A DNA stretch of 64,000 nucleotides from Triticum aestivum (taxonomy: Eukaryota; Streptophyta; Magnoliopsida; Poales; Poaceae). Of the stretch, positions 22,967-35,933 are shown piece after piece. The stretch spans positions 59,565,789-59,629,788 of the forward strand of contig NC_057812.1 in assembly GCF_018294505.1 (NCBI RefSeq), in the 5' to 3' direction. Numbering within the stretch: position 1 is the stretch's first letter; the number at the start of each line of letters is the position of its first letter. The translations under genes and the position numbers were made by a program. The notes beneath the pieces were generated by a model. That model saw nothing but the letters and a program-made list of their open reading frames with translations. It searched no databases and had not been told where the DNA came from.

Positions 22967-24240
22967 GTGGCATCATGAGCTAGGTCTATGCGTAGTTTCT
23001 ATGCACGAGTAGAACACAAAGCAGTTGTGGGCGTGGATATTGTCAATTTGCTTGCCGTTACTATTCTTATCTTGATTCGGCGGCATCGTGGGATGAAGCG
23101 GCCCGGACCGACCTTACACGTACGCTTACGTGAGACTGGTTCCACCGATTGACATGCAATAGTTGCATAAGGTGGCTAGCGGGTGTCTGTCTCTCCCACT
23201 TTAGTCGGATCGGATTCGATGAAAAGGGTCCTTATGAAAGGGTAAATAGAAATTGGCATATCACGGTGTGGTTTTGGCGTAGGTAAGAAACGTTCTTGCT
23301 AGAAACCTATAGCATCCACGTAAAAACTTGCAACAACAATTAGAGGACGTCTAACTTGTTTTTGCAGCATGTGTCGTGTGATGTGATATGGCCAAAAGGA
23401 TGTGATGAATGATATATGTGATGTATGAGATTGATCATGTTCTTGTAATAGGAATCATGACTTGCATGTCGATGAGTATGACAACCGGCAGGAGCCATAG
23501 GAGTTGTCTTAATTTATTTATGACCTGCGTGTCAACATAAATGTCATGTAATTACTTTACTTTATTGCTAAAGCGTTAGCCATAGTAGTAGAAGTAATAG
23601 ATGACGAGACAACTTCAAGAAGACACGATGATGGAGATCATGGTGTCATGCCGGTGACAACGATGATCATGAAGCCCCGAAGATGGAGATCAAAAGGAGC
23701 AAATGATATTGGCCATATCATGTCACTATTTGATTGTATGTGATGTTTATCATGTTTTGCATCTTATTTGCTTAGAACGACGGTAGCTTAAATAAGATGA
23801 TCCCTCGTAATAATTTCAAGAAAGTGTTCCCCCCTAACTGTGCACCGTTGCGAAGGTTCGTTATTTCGAAGCACCACGTGATGATCGGGTGTGATAGATT
23901 CTAATGTTCGAATGCAACGGGTGTAAGCCAAATTTACACACGCAATACACTTAGGTTGACTTGACGAGCCTAGCATGTACAGACATGGCCTCGGAACTCG
24001 GAAGACCGAAAGGTCGAGCATGAGTCGTATAGAAGATACGATCAACATGAAGATGTTCACCAATGTTGACTAGTCCGTCTCACATGATGATCGGACACGG
24101 CCTAGTTGACTCGGATCATGTTTCACTTAGATGACTAGAGGGATGTCTATTTGAGTGGGAGTTCATTGAATAATTTGATTAGATGAACTTAATTATCATG
24201 AACTTAGTCTAAAATCTTTACACTATGTCTTGTAGATCAA
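22967..24240 (+). other. Copia 2 untranslated leader
   Basis: Homologous to the Copia 1 leader; no gene is visible. It includes the primer site (22968-22981, altered from tggtatcagagcc). Confidence 0.7.
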
Positions 24241-24699
24241 ATGGCCCACGCTAATGTTGCCCTCAACTTCAACGCGTTCCTAGAGAAAACCAAGCTGAAA
24301 GATGATGGCAGCAACTATACGGACTGGGTCCGGAACCTGAGGATCATCCTCATAGCTGCCAAGAAAGATGATGGCAGCTTTGTGATGAACTTCAATATGC
24401 AGGGGATGGAAAAGACCATTCCTGAGGTATATTCAATGCTGAAATCAGCGGAAGTGGAAATCAAAAAGGAACATCAAGTGTTGATGGTGAATAAAACCAC
24501 TAAGTTCAAGAAAGGCAATGGTAAAATGAACTTCAAGAAGAACGGCAAGGGAGTTGCCGCGCCCGGTAAGCAAGCTGCCGGGAAGAAGTCAAAGAATGGA
24601 CCCAAGCCTGAGACTGAGTGTTTTTATTGCAAGGGAAGTGGTCACTGGAAGCGGAACTGCCCCCAAATACTTAGCGGACAAGAAGGCCGACAACACTAA
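24241..24699 (+). pseudogene. Copia 2 Gag with internal deletion
   Basis: The ATG at 24241 is in place. The N-terminus contains NYTDWVRNLRIILIAAKKD. The central Gag region, about 120 residues in typical Angela Gag (recalled), is absent: the sequence jumps at about 24364-24380 to FVMNFNMQGMEKTIPE. A Lys-rich segment and a perfect zinc knuckle, CFYCKGSGHWKRNC, follow. An extra C after that knuckle (near 24661) shifts the frame, so this ORF ends at 24699 and protease continues in another frame. The deletion should abolish particle assembly. Confidence 0.8.
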
Positions 24700-25696
24700 A
24701 GGTATATGTGATATACATGTAATTGATGTGTACCTTACCAGTACTCGTAGTAGCTCCTGGGTATTTGATACCGGTGCAGTTGCTCACATTTGTAACTCAA
24801 AGAAGGAGCTGCGGAATAAGCGGAGACTGGCGAAGGACGAGGTGACGACGCGCGTCGGGAATGGTTCCAAGGTCGATGTGATCGCCGTCGGCACGCTACC
24901 TCTACATTTACCTACGGGATTAGTTTTAAACCTCAATAATTGTTATTTGGTGCCAGCTTTGAGCATGAACATTGTATCAGGATCTCGTTTAATTCGAGAT
25001 GGCTATTCATTTAAATCCGAGAATAATGGTTGTTCTATTTATATGAGAGATATGTTTTATGGTCATGCTCCGCTGGTGAATGGTTTATTCTTAATGAATC
25101 TCGAGCGTAATGTTACACATATTCATAGTGTGAATACCAAAAGATGTAAGGTTGATAATGATAGTCCCACATACTTGTGGCACTGCCGCCTTGGTCACAT
25201 AGATGTCAAACGCATGAAGAAGCTCCATGCAGATGGACTTTTGGAGTGTCTTGATTACGAATCATTTGACACGTGCGAACCATGCCTCATGGGTAAAATG
25301 ACCAAGACTCCATTCTCAGGAACAATGGAGCGAGCAACCAACTTATTGGAAATCATACATACTGATGTGTGCAGTCCAATGAGTGTTGAGGCTCGCGGTG
25401 GCTATCGTTATGTTCTCACCCTCACTGATGACTTGAGTAGATATGGGTATGTCTACTTAATGAAACACAAGTCTGAGACCTTTGAAAAGTTCAAGGAATT
25501 TCAGAGTGAGCTTGAGAATCAATGTGACAGGAAAATCAAGTTCTTGCGATCAGATCGTGGGGGAGAATACTTGAGTCATGAATTTGGCACACACTTAAGG
25601 AAATGTGGAATAGTTTCACAACTCACGCTGCCTGGAACACCTCAGCGTAATGGTGTGTCCGAACGTCGTAATCACACTCTATTGGATATGGTGTGA
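24661..25696 (+). pseudogene. Copia 2 protease and integrase
   Basis: After the one-base shift the frame runs unbroken to a TGA at 25694-25696 (a CGA-to-TGA change by comparison with Copia 1). The protease active site WVFDTGAVAH is intact, with DTG at 24767-24775. The integrase zinc finger (LWHCRLGH, CEPCLMGK) and the catalytic Asp (HTDVCSP), Asp (LRSDRGGEY) and Glu (VSERRN) are present. Confidence 0.85.
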
Positions 25697-25699
25697 TCT

Positions 25700-27840
25700 A
25701 TGATGTCTCTTACCGATTTACCACTATCATTTTGGGGCTATGCTTTAGAGACTGCCGCATTCACTTTAAATAGGGCTCCGTCGAAATCCGTTGAGATGAC
25801 ACTGTATGAATTATGGTTTGGGAAGAAACCTAAGCTGTCGTTTCTAAAAGTTTGGGGATGCGATGCTTATGTCAAGAAACTTCAACCTGAAAAGCTCGAA
25901 CCCAAGTCGGAAAAATGCGTCTTCATAGGATACCCTAAAGAAACTATTGGGTATACCTTCTACCTCAGATCTGAAGGCAAGATCTTTGTTGCCAAGAATG
26001 GATCCTTTCTAGAGAAAGAGTTTCTCTCGAAAGAAATAAGTGGGAGGAAAGTAGAACTTGATGAAGTATTACCTCTTGAACCGGAGAGTGGCGCAGCTCA
26101 GGAAATTGTTCCTGAGGTGCCTACACCGACTAGAGAGGAAGTTAATGATGATGATCATGAAACTTCAGATCAAGTTGCTACTGAACTTCGTAGGTCCACA
26201 AGGACACGTTCCGCACCAGAGTGGTACGGCAACCCTGTCTTGGAAATCATGTTGTTAGACAACGGTGAACCTTCGAACTATGAAGAAGCGATGGCGGGCA
26301 CGGATTCCGACAAATGGCTGGAAGCCATGAAATCCGAGATAGGATCCATGTATGAAAACGAAGTATGGACTTTGACTGACTTGCCCGATGATCGGTGATC
26401 CATAGAAAATAAATGGATCTTTAAGAAGAAGACAAACGCGGATGGTAATGTAACCATCTATAAAGATCGGCTTGTCGCTAAGGGTTATCGACAAGTTCAA
26501 GGGGTTGACTATGATGAGACTTTCTCATCCGTAGCGAAGTTGAAGTCCGTCCGAATCATGTTAGCAATTGCCGCATTCTATGATTATGAGATATGGCAAA
26601 TGGACGTCAAAACGGCATTCCTTAATGGTTTCCTTAAGGAAGAATTGTATATGATGCAGCCGGAAGGTTTTGTCGATCCTAAGAATGCTGACAAGGTGTG
26701 CAAGCTCCAACGCTCGATTTATGGGCTGGTGCAAGCATCTCGGAGTTGGAACATTCGTTTTGATGAGATGATCAAAGCGTTTGGGTTTACGCAAACTTAT
26801 GGAGAAGCCTGCATTTACAAGAAAGTGAGTGGGAGCTCTGTAGCATTTCTCATTTTGTATGTGGATGACATACTGTTGATGGGAAATTATATAGAATTCT
26901 TGGAAAGCATAAAGGCCTACTTGAACAAGTGTTTTTCAATGAAGGATCTTGGAGAAGCTGCTTACATATTAGGCATCAAGATCTATAGAGATAGATCGAG
27001 ACGCCTCATTGGTCTTTCACAGAGTACATACCTTGACAAGATATTGAAGAAGTTCAAAATGGATCAGTCAAAGAAGGGGTTCTTGCCTGTATTGCAAGGT
27101 ACGAGATTGAGCACGGCTCAATGCCCGACCACGGCAGAAGATAGAGAAAAGATGAGTGTCGTCCCCTATGCCTCGGCCATAGGGTCTATCATGTATGCTA
27201 TGTTGTGTACCAGACCTGATGTAAACCTTGCCGTAAGTTTGGTAGGAAGGTACCAAAGTAATCCCGGCATGGAACACTGGACAATGGTCAAGAATATCCT
27301 GAAGTACCTGAAGAGGGCTAAGGATATGTTTCTTGTTTATGGTGGTCACGAAGAGCTCATCGTAAAGGGTTACGTCGATGCTAGCTTTGACACAGATCTG
27401 GATGACTCTAAGTCACAAACCGGATACGTGTATATTTTGAATGGAGGGGCAGTAAGCTGGTGCAGTTGCAAGAAAAGCGTTGTGGCGGGATCTACATGTG
27501 AAGCGGAGTACATGGCAGCCTCGGAGGTAGCACAAGAGGCAATCTGGGTGAAGGAGTTATTACCGACCTAGGAGTAATACCTAATGCGTCGGGCCCGATG
27601 ACTCTCTTCTGTGACAACACTAGAGCTATTGCCCTTGCCAATGAGCCCAGTTTCACAGGAAGACCAGGCATATCAAGCGTCGCTTCAACTCCATTCGTGA
27701 AAGTGTTCAAAATGGAGACATAGATATTTGTAAAGTACATACGGACCTGAATGTGGCAGATCCTTTGACTAAAACTCTCCCTAGAGGAAAACATGATCAA
27801 CACCAGAACTGCATGGGTGTTCGATTCATCACAATGTAAC
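25700..27840 (+). pseudogene. Copia 2 integrase C-terminus, reverse transcriptase and RNase H
   Basis: The same frame continues after the stop and is broken once more by a TGA at 26396-26398. The RT blocks are complete, with catalytic YVDD at 26858-26869. RNase H includes VKGYVDASFDTD, SQTGYVY, CEAEYMAASE and AIWVKELLP. A one-base deletion just before 27571 shifts the last ~80 codons (FCDNT and the C-terminal tail remain readable to about 27780). Except for four lesions this pol is nearly whole and is the best preserved one in the window. Confidence 0.85.
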
Positions 27841-27871
27841 TAGAATATTGACTCTAGTGCAAGTGGGAGAC

Positions 27872-28246
27872 TGTTGGAAATATGCCCTAGAGGCAATAAT
27901 AAAATGGTTATTATTATATTTCTTTGTTCATGATAATTGTCTATTGTTCATGCTATAATTGTGTTATCCGGAAATCGTAATACATGTGTGAATACATAGA
28001 CCACAACACGTCCCTAGTGAGCCTCTAGTTGACTAGCTCGTTGATCAAAAGATAGTCATGGTTTCCTGACTATGGACATTGGATGTCATTGATAACGGGA
28101 TCACATCATTAGGAGAATGATGTGATTGACAAGACCCAATCCTAAGCATAGCTCAAAGATCGTGTAGTTCGTTTGCTATAGCTTTTCCGAATGTCAAGTA
28201 TCATTTCCTTAGACCATGAGATTGTGCAACTCCCGGATGCCGTAGG
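27872..28246 (+). repeat. 3' LTR of Copia 2, left part
   Basis: Begins TGTTGGAAATATGCCC directly after the polypurine tract gcaagtgggagac. The last five bases (gtagg, 28242-28246) are the left TSD of the solo LTR inserted here. Confidence 0.9.
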
Positions 28247-31200
28247 TGTCAGGACCCCGATTCCAAGTCACATCAATCTAGCCAGTAACACCTCATAACA
28301 CTTTCCGGCCTCACGCACGGTATTCCCACGGGTGTCGCCTTACCATGGCCCGACACCGTTTGCGCCTTTTGGCTCACGTATATGATAGTGTCGCTAGCAT
28401 CCATATGACAGAGAACCCGGGCCGACATGGCTAGTCGTGAACCCAAAGCGGCACCAACCTATGGGGACAGGCATACATGAATCACATCGAGCATGTCGGT
28501 CAGCAGCGTGTGAATCCGGGCTGTAGCACTGGGCTAACAGGACTCCGGGAACCCGGGCTGTAGCAAGCTAGGCAGGACTCCGGATGTCACCGCGTGACAT
28601 TTCCTCGAAGGGACAGACACAAGAACGAAGTGAAACACATGCCGGCCAGTCAAGTGTCCTGAGCAGTAGTGCTGGGCTAACAGGACTCCGGTGAACCGGG
28701 CTGTAGCGGACTACTATGGCTCATGGAAGCACTAGACTACATTTACCCATAAGAGAGGCTGCCAAGGATAAACAACTTGGTTGTCGGATCCCACACATAC
28801 CAATCATTTCAATCATATACAAAATATGCTCGAAATGTGTAAATACAACATGGCATCACAACATAACTCTACGACTCAAGTATTATTCATTAGGCTTCGA
28901 GGAGCGAGATATACAAACATGGTTCTCATGACCCAACAATCATAGCATACAAATAAAAGCACATGCGGAAGCTTACCATGTCTGAGTACAGACATCTACA
29001 AATGAAAAAGGCTAAGAAGCCTGACTATCTACCAGATCCTACCGAGGGCACAAGTTGTAGCTGAGGTATCAAGCTAAACACCGAAGTCCACGCGGAACTA
29101 CTAGCGAGATTGAAGTCTCTCTGCAAAACATAAATTAAGCAAACATGAGTACAAATGTACCCAGCAAGACTTACATCAGAACTAACTACATATGCATCGG
29201 TATCAACAAAGGGGTAGTGGAGTTTAACTGCAGCAAGCCAGCTTTGACCCGGTGGCTAACCTGAACTACGACTACAAGCAACTCTTTTTAGGTGGCGCAC
29301 ACGAGTCCACATATTCACCATATCAATACACCACTATGGATCCGCTCCCGTCTCCCTACGAGAAGGCCATCCATAGCACTCACGCTTATCTTGCGAGTTT
29401 TAGAGTATCCACTTCAAGTTATCTATGAACTGTATAGGCAACCAAGCAGTCCTTTACCGCGTACGCGGCTATTCAAATAGATGATGTTAACCCTACAGGG
29501 GTGTACTTCTTCATACACACTCTCACCACTTACCGTTGTTTACACGACATGTACTCGGCAACCTTCAAGCGGAAGCCCAACGAGGGTGTCGGCCACGGCC
29601 TACCTAACACTCAAGTCTCTAGTCCAGGTTTATCGCCTATCCAGGTTCCATCTGTAGGGAGTCCGGCCGAGGTTTCCACATACGGCCCCGAACGATGTGT
29701 ACAGGGTTCCGAGACACCAAACGGGCGCCCGGTATACCCGGCCACGGTGTATCTACCGCATCATAGCCCACCCCTAGGGTCAGCGCTACGCAGGGCCGCC
29801 AACACATATCCTATAAACACCAGAAACTAGTTGCAACTCCTGGACAGAGGACTAGGGTGGTTAAGAAGCCGAGAGGGTCAATTAAGGATCCCAATGCATG
29901 GTAGTAACTGATTCTTAAATTACACATACAGATCTCGATGCTTAAGGACGGTTCCAATGAAACAACCCACCATGTACTCCTACATGGCCTCTCATCGATA
30001 CCTTTACCAAATCGTGTTCAACACACTTAGCTGACACACATTAGGACATGTTCACAACTTTCCAATTCATCCCCGATGAATCAGACCTGACACAACTCTA
30101 AGCAATAGCAGGCATGACAAACAAGCGTTAATGAGTAGGCACATCAGGGCTCAAACAACTCCTACTCATGCTAGTGGGTTTCATCTATTTACTGTGGCAA
30201 TGACAGGTCATGCAGAGGATAAGGGGTTCAACTACCGCAACAAGTAACAGATGAATCGTTATTGTCCTAATGCAGTAAAAGAGAGCAGGAGCGAGAGAGT
30301 GGGATTGTATCGGAATGAACAAGGGGGTTTTGCTTGCCTGACACTTCTGAAGATAGCATTGGGTCTTCATCAGTGTCAACGATCACATCGTCGAAGCAAC
30401 GTCTACTGAGAGGGGACAATTACCGGCAACAGAGAGAAAAAACAATCAATGCAATGAAACAATATGAAGCAAGAATGTGCTATGGCAAAATGAGTGGGTT
30501 GGGCTAATGCATCTACAACCAGGGTGGTTTGAGCTCATTTGAATCAAAGATTCGAATACAAACTCAAGTTATGGGTTTATAAAGTGCATTAACATGTTTT
30601 GAGATAAACAACAAGTTTAAGTTGCTATAACATGCATGAAACCAGTACAGATGGATAGATTGGATTTTTCTGATCATTTTTCATATATAATTTATCTTAT
30701 TTGGAGTTATAGATAATTTTCTATGATTTTTAGAAGTTTTGGGCATTTTTTGGAATTTCCTGAATAAACTTAAATCCAGAAAATGATTTATAGCGTCGAC
30801 ATGATGATTGCACGACGTCAGCAGGTCAATAGTGCCAGTCCAGGTCAAACCTGACGGCTAGGACCCACACGCCAGTGTCTCAGGGCTGCTTTGGGTGGAT
30901 GACTGGTGGGCCCGGTCAACGCTGACTGGGCCATGGTCAGAGCTGACACGTGGGGTCCACGCATTAGCACTAATCTAACAGAAAAAATAGACTAACCTAA
31001 TTAGGCTCAGGGGCCCACATGGCAGTGGCTCAAGGGGGTGTTTAGAGTGGTCATTAGCAGTTAATGAGACTGCCACGGCAGCATCGCCGGAGCTCAACGC
31101 CGGCGACCTGGGAACGCAGCGGTGATGATCGGGACGGCGGCTCCGACGACCAAATCGATGGCCGAGCCCATCTCTGAGGAGCTGGGGCTAGTGCGAATCC

Positions 31201-31995
31201 AACGATGGTAGGGGGAGGGCACGAGGTGGCCGGAGTTGACGATGGCGAGCACTTGGGCGGCGGCAGGAGATCGGGCGTCGGTGGAAACGAAGCTACAGCG
31301 AACGACAGGAGCAGTGGGTGGGGGTTTTGGGCTTTTGGCATCGCACTGAGCACGGTGGTATGCTTAGACGCGACATGCGTGAGCTCTAGCCACGGCGGCG
31401 ACACGGTTAGTGGCGACGGGTTCTCGGGATCGATAGAGGCGACGGCTGCGCGGCGAAATCGAGCACGGGGAGCGAGAGGGGAGGCGTAGGAGCTCACAGT
31501 GGAGAGGAAGAGGTGGTCAGCGAGCTCGGAGGCGACCGGAGTTCAACGAATCGGGTGATGGCGACCGGCGGCTCCAAGGTAGGAGACAAGCTCGAAGGCG
31601 TCTCTTCAAGGCGTCCGGGCTCGTGGGACTGGGCGTAGAGGTGCGTCGCAGCGAGGCGGTGCTCGTGGGCTAGCTGGCTTGGCGTGGGGAGGTCGGTGGC
31701 CACGATGAACGGCGACGGTGGCGACGGCTCCGTTCGGTGGTGCTGCGGGAGAGAGCAGAGGAGGGGGAGGGGGTCCAGGGAGAGAGCAAGGGGGTCGAGA
31801 GGGAGTGCGTGGCATCGCGGAGGGAGTCCAGGGCGACGAGGGGCCAGGCAGGCAGCTGCCGGCGTGGCACGCCGTGGCGCCGTGGCTATCTTCTCCTCTG
31901 CCTTCTGGCAGGAGGAAGAAGACGCCCCTGCCATCGGTTGGCCGGCCAGGTGGCTGGGCTGTCAGGTGGGCTGGGCCTGCAGGTAACACAGGTAG

Positions 31996-32026
<31 letters not shown>

Positions 32027-32468
32027 TTTATTTCTGTTTTTTTCTATTTTCTGCTGTTGTTTTTGACTTAGTAAAAATACTAAACCACTTGGTAAAATCC
32101 TGAAAATAATTTTAGGCACCTTTGAAATATTTTCCAACAGCCCTCAAGTACTTTCAGGATTATTTGGACAATTAAAAATATTTATAAGATTTAAATGTCC
32201 AAATTCAAATACTTATGGATTAATTCGAAAATCCAAAGTGTCCTAGAAAAATGTGCACCATTTTTGGCAGAGGTTCTAGACCAATCCAAAGATGATGAAC
32301 ATTTTTGGGAAGGCATTTTGGGTTCATTGAAAATATTTTTATTTGAACCTAGTTGAATTCTTTCTGATGCTATGGTTTGGTCAATCCCTATTTCAACTTA
32401 AATAGAATTTAAACATGATGCAACAAGATGCAAAACACCAGGCAGTACCATAAGCTAGGGATGTGACA
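28247..32468. mobile_element. Solo LTR, 4.2 kb (Sukkula-like)
   Basis: The unit starts TGTCAGGACCCCG, ends GGGATGTGACA and is flanked by perfect 5-bp TSDs gtagg (28242-28246, 32469-32473). Its ends form the short inverted repeat TGTCA/TGACA. There is no internal domain, primer site or second LTR, so it is one LTR left by recombination between two. The length and start resemble the Sukkula LTR of barley and wheat, recalled from memory. The interior is non-coding: a GC-rich block at 31040-31990 yields long chance ORFs on both strands, and a CT microsatellite lies at 31996-32026. Confidence 0.75.
31996..32026. repeat. CT microsatellite
   Basis: An almost pure (CT)n tract with two interruptions, inside the solo LTR. 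Confidence 0.9.
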
Positions 32469-32473
32469 GTAGG

Positions 32474-33644
32474 AGTGCTTTGGGTGTGCCAAACGTCACA
32501 ACGTAACTGGGTGACTATAAAGGTACACTACAGGTATCTCCGAAAGTGTCTGTTGGGTTGGCACGAATCGAGACTGGGATTTGTCACTCCATATGACGGA
32601 GAGGTATCTCTGGGCCCACTCGGTAATGCATCATCATAATGAGCTCAATGTGACCAAGTGGTTGATCACGGGATCATGCATTACGGTACGAGTAAAGTGA
32701 CTTGCCGGTAACGAGATTGAACGAGGTATTGGGATACCGACGATCGAGTCTCGGGCAAGTAACGTACCGATTGACAAAGGGAATTGTATACGGGATCGAT
32801 TGAATCCTCGACATCGTGGTTCATCCGATGAGATCATCGAGGAGAATGTGGGAGCCAACATGGGTTTCCAGATCCCGCTGTTGGTTATTGACAGGAGAGT
32901 CATCTCGGTCATGTCTGCATGCCTCCCGAACCCGTAGGGTTGTTGAGATATTAGCATATGGTAACCCGAAAGTTGTTCGGAGTCCCGTATGAGATCCCAG
33001 ACGTCACGAGGAGTTTCGGAATGGTCCGGAGGTTAAGATTTCTATATAGGAAGTAAAGTTTCGCCCATCGGGAAGGTTTCGGGGGTAATCGGTATTGTAC
33101 CGGGACCATCGGAAGGGTCCCGGGGGTCCACCGGGTGGGGCCACCTATCCCGGAGGGCTCCATGGGATGAAGTGGGAGGGGAACCAGCCCCTAGTGGGAT
33201 GGTGCGCCCCCCCATGGGCGTCCCCTGCGCCTAGGGTTGGAAACCCTAGGGGTGGGGGCGCCCCACTTGGCTTGGGGGGCACTCCACCCCCCTTGGCTGC
33301 CCCCCCTAGGGGTCCTTTATATAGTGGGGGGGAGGGAGGGCAGCCGCACCCTAGCCCCTGGCACCTCCCTCTCCCTCTCGTGACACTCCTCCCTCTCCGT
33401 GAGCTTGGCGAAGCCCTGCCGAGATCACCGTTGCTTCCACCACCACGTCGTCGTGCTGCTGGATCATCATCAACCTATCCCCCCTTGTTGGATCAAGTTG
33501 GAGGAGATGTCTTCCCAACCGTACGTGTGTTGAACGCGGAGGTGCCATCCGTTCAGCGCTAGGTCATCGGTGAGTTGGATCACGACGAGTACGACTCCAT
33601 CAACCCCGTTCTCTTGAACGCTTCCGCGCGCGATCTACAAGGGT
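32474..33644 (+). repeat. 3' LTR of Copia 2, right part, truncated
   Basis: Continues the LTR after the solo LTR. Relative to the 5' LTR it lacks about 31 bp after cccgtagggt (near 32940) and about 33 bp near 33300, and is cut at 33644. Confidence 0.85.
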
Positions 33645-34723
33645 GCATATGAAATTGGATCTTTGTTTGAAAAGTTTGAAGATTTTGATTATTCATTTTA
33701 TAGACCTAAAAATCTTGCTATCCTTAAATATTTCTATGATAATTATAAATATAATTATGATATTGATGTATATATTGAGGACTCATCCGCTGTCCAAGAA
33801 AAGTTTAATATTTTGTAGGAGTCTATGGAAGAAGAAATTGATGAAACTGTGAGCACATTGGATGAAAAAGACGATGAGCAGAGCGAAGAACAAACGAATA
33901 AAGAACGGATTAGCTACCCGTGTCCACCTTCTAATGATAGTAACCCTCCAACTCATATATTGTTTAATGTCCCTTCGTTCTTATGGAAGGATGAATGTTA
34001 TGATAATTGCTATGATCCCGTTGATTCATTTGAAATATCCCTTTTTGATGATGCTTGCTATGCTTGTGGCCATGATGCCAATTTAAATGATGCTTATGGA
34101 GATGAACTTGCTATTGTTCCTTATGTTAAGAATGAAATTTTTGCTGTTGCACCCACACATGATAGTCCTATTATCTTTTGCATTCTCCCAACTACACTAT
34201 ATCGGAGAAGTTTGCACTTATTAAGGATTATATTGATGGGTTGCCTTTTACTATTTCGCATGATAATTTTGATCAATATAATATGCATGTGCTTGTTGCT
34301 CCTACTTGCAATTATTATGAGAGAGGAACTACATCTCCGCCTCTTTATGTTTCCAACACGATAAAATTGCAAGAAACTGCTTATGCTATGTATTGGCCTT
34401 TACTTGATGTGCATGAATTGTTCTTTTATGAAATGCCGATGCATAGTAAGAGAGTTAGACTTCGTCATTGCTTGATATATGTTACTTTATGCTCATTACT
34501 AAATGCCAACTCATTGTTAATTAAAATTGGCTTTGATATACCTTGAGATCCGGGTGGATTCATTACTTGAGCACTTTATGCCTAGCTTAATGGCTTTAAA
34601 GAAAGCGCTGCCAGGGAGACAACTCGGAAGTTTTTGAGAGTCATTTATTTCTGTTGAGTTCTTTTATATAGTTTAAAAACAAAAAATATAGAGGGGGACT
34701 TAAAAAAATTCACAGAAGAGAAG
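33645..34723 (+). pseudogene. Element X interior with acidic gag-like pseudogene
   Basis: X resumes in the middle of an acidic, Asp/Glu/Tyr-rich reading frame. The best piece is 33825-34190, with ETVSTLDEKDDEQSEEQ, SYPCPPSNDSN and DPVDSFEISLFDD; the match continues in a second frame at 34178-34546 (NYTISEKFALIKDYIDGLPF). An in-frame TAG near 33819 and the frame change show decay. It differs in sequence from the W protein but shares its composition and internal repetitiveness. No enzymatic domain is visible. The last bases, agaag (34719-34723), are the left TSD of the next element. Confidence 0.5.
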
Positions 34724-35047
34724 TGTCGTGGAATTGTCACGGCAGATGTCCTTACTGTGAGGACTTAGTCGCGAGGCCAATGCATCTATGTGGTAGCTTC
34801 AGAGGGGTTGAGCGGAATCGAGAGACGCAACACAAGACAAGGGTTTAGATAGCTTCGGGCCCTGGGAAACATCATCCGGTAATAACCCTACATGCTGTTT
34901 GTGGCTAAGTCTCATTATGATCATGAGGGAGTCGCCGGTAAGCCGGCTCTTTGTGTCTCGCCCTCGAGATTATTTTCTGTCTTCCTCGTCCCCCTTTTGG
35001 GGAGCCCTGCCCGCCCTTATATCTGTTGAAGGGGCGGGTTACATGTG
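34724..35047. repeat. LTR of the agaag-flanked element, left part
   Basis: Starts TGTCGTGGAATTGTCACGG. It is interrupted at 35048 by the CACTA transposon; gtg (35045-35047) is the left TSD copy. Confidence 0.8.
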
Positions 35048-35567
35048 CACTACTAGGGAAAAGCCTATACACAGAATTTTACCAGTAGCGCTGTACAAAA
35101 TCAAGCGCTGCTGCTACTTAGTAGCAGCGCGCGTAAATAAACCGCGCTACTGCTATGACTTTAGCAGTAGCACGTACTAGCGAAAAATGCTGCTGCTACG
35201 TTTGAACTGGGCGCACATGGCTAGCCCAACCTAGCAGTAGCGCGTATAATGGCCCAGCAGTACTGCTAATCTCCTTAGCTGCAGCGCGCTTACGTGTAAA
35301 GCGCTGCTGCTAACGGAAACAAAATAAAGTGAAAAACAAGTAGAAAAGTAAATGAAAATGAAAGAAATAGAAAAAGGAGAAAGGGAAAAAATAAAATGTA
35401 AAGAGAAATAAAAGAAAAAAGGAAAAAAAGGAGAAAGGAATAGCAGTAGCGGGTTCTACAGAAAATCGCTATAGCTGCAGCGTGTATTCCAGAACGCGCT
35501 ATGGCTAACGTAGCAGTAGCGCCCTTTCTAGAACGCGCTACTGGTACTTCTGACTTAACCACGCGGT

Positions 35568-35933
35568 TTGTCCTTCCCCACGACCACTTCATCCCTCAAA
35601 TCAACTCCACTCTCGCCGCCGCCGTCGCCCCTCGGCCGCCGCGCGCTCTGCCCACGCCGCCCCGACCCCAGATTCAACGCCGGCCCCGCCCCCGACCTCA
35701 ACGCCGCCCGGTACGCCGCCCCTGACCCCGACCTCAATGCCGCCCCCGCCCCCCGACCTCAACGCCGTCCCGGAGCCCCGACCACGACCTCGACGCCGCC
35801 TGCCCCTCCCTCGTCGCAGGCACCCGAGGTGAGCACGCCTGCTCCTCCCTCTCCCCTACCTCTGCCTAGGGTTTCTACCTCCATCAAATTAGTTAGGGTG
35901 GAAACGAATCGGATGCGGATGCGGCTCAAATGA
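35568..35933 (+). repeat. Pro/Arg-coding GC-rich tandem stretch in the CACTA element
   Basis: A run of short repeats built on gacctcaacgccgcccc. It is open in more than one frame and on both strands, as low-complexity DNA is, so I do not call it a gene. It could be the 5' leader or first exon of the cargo gene downstream. Confidence 0.4.

Larger units (their letters stand above)
21248..33644 (+). mobile_element. Copia 2: Angela-type LTR retrotransposon, interrupted by a solo LTR
   Basis: 5' LTR 21248-22966; interior with all Copia domains; 3' LTR 27872-28246 plus 32474-33644. The 5' LTR begins TATTGG instead of TGTTGG. The 3' LTR stops after ctacaagggt (33644), about 100 bp short of its end, where element X sequence resumes, so no right TSD exists; the left candidate is gatac (21243-21247). 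It is better preserved inside than Copia 1 but carries a gag deletion, two frameshifts and two nonsense codons. By eye its LTRs differ by roughly 3 percent, more than those of Copia 1. Confidence 0.9.

Noticed and set aside
31054..32137. Long overlapping ORFs on both strands (up to 147 codons)
   Set aside because: They fall in the GC-rich part of the solo LTR, are low in complexity, and are open in several frames at once.
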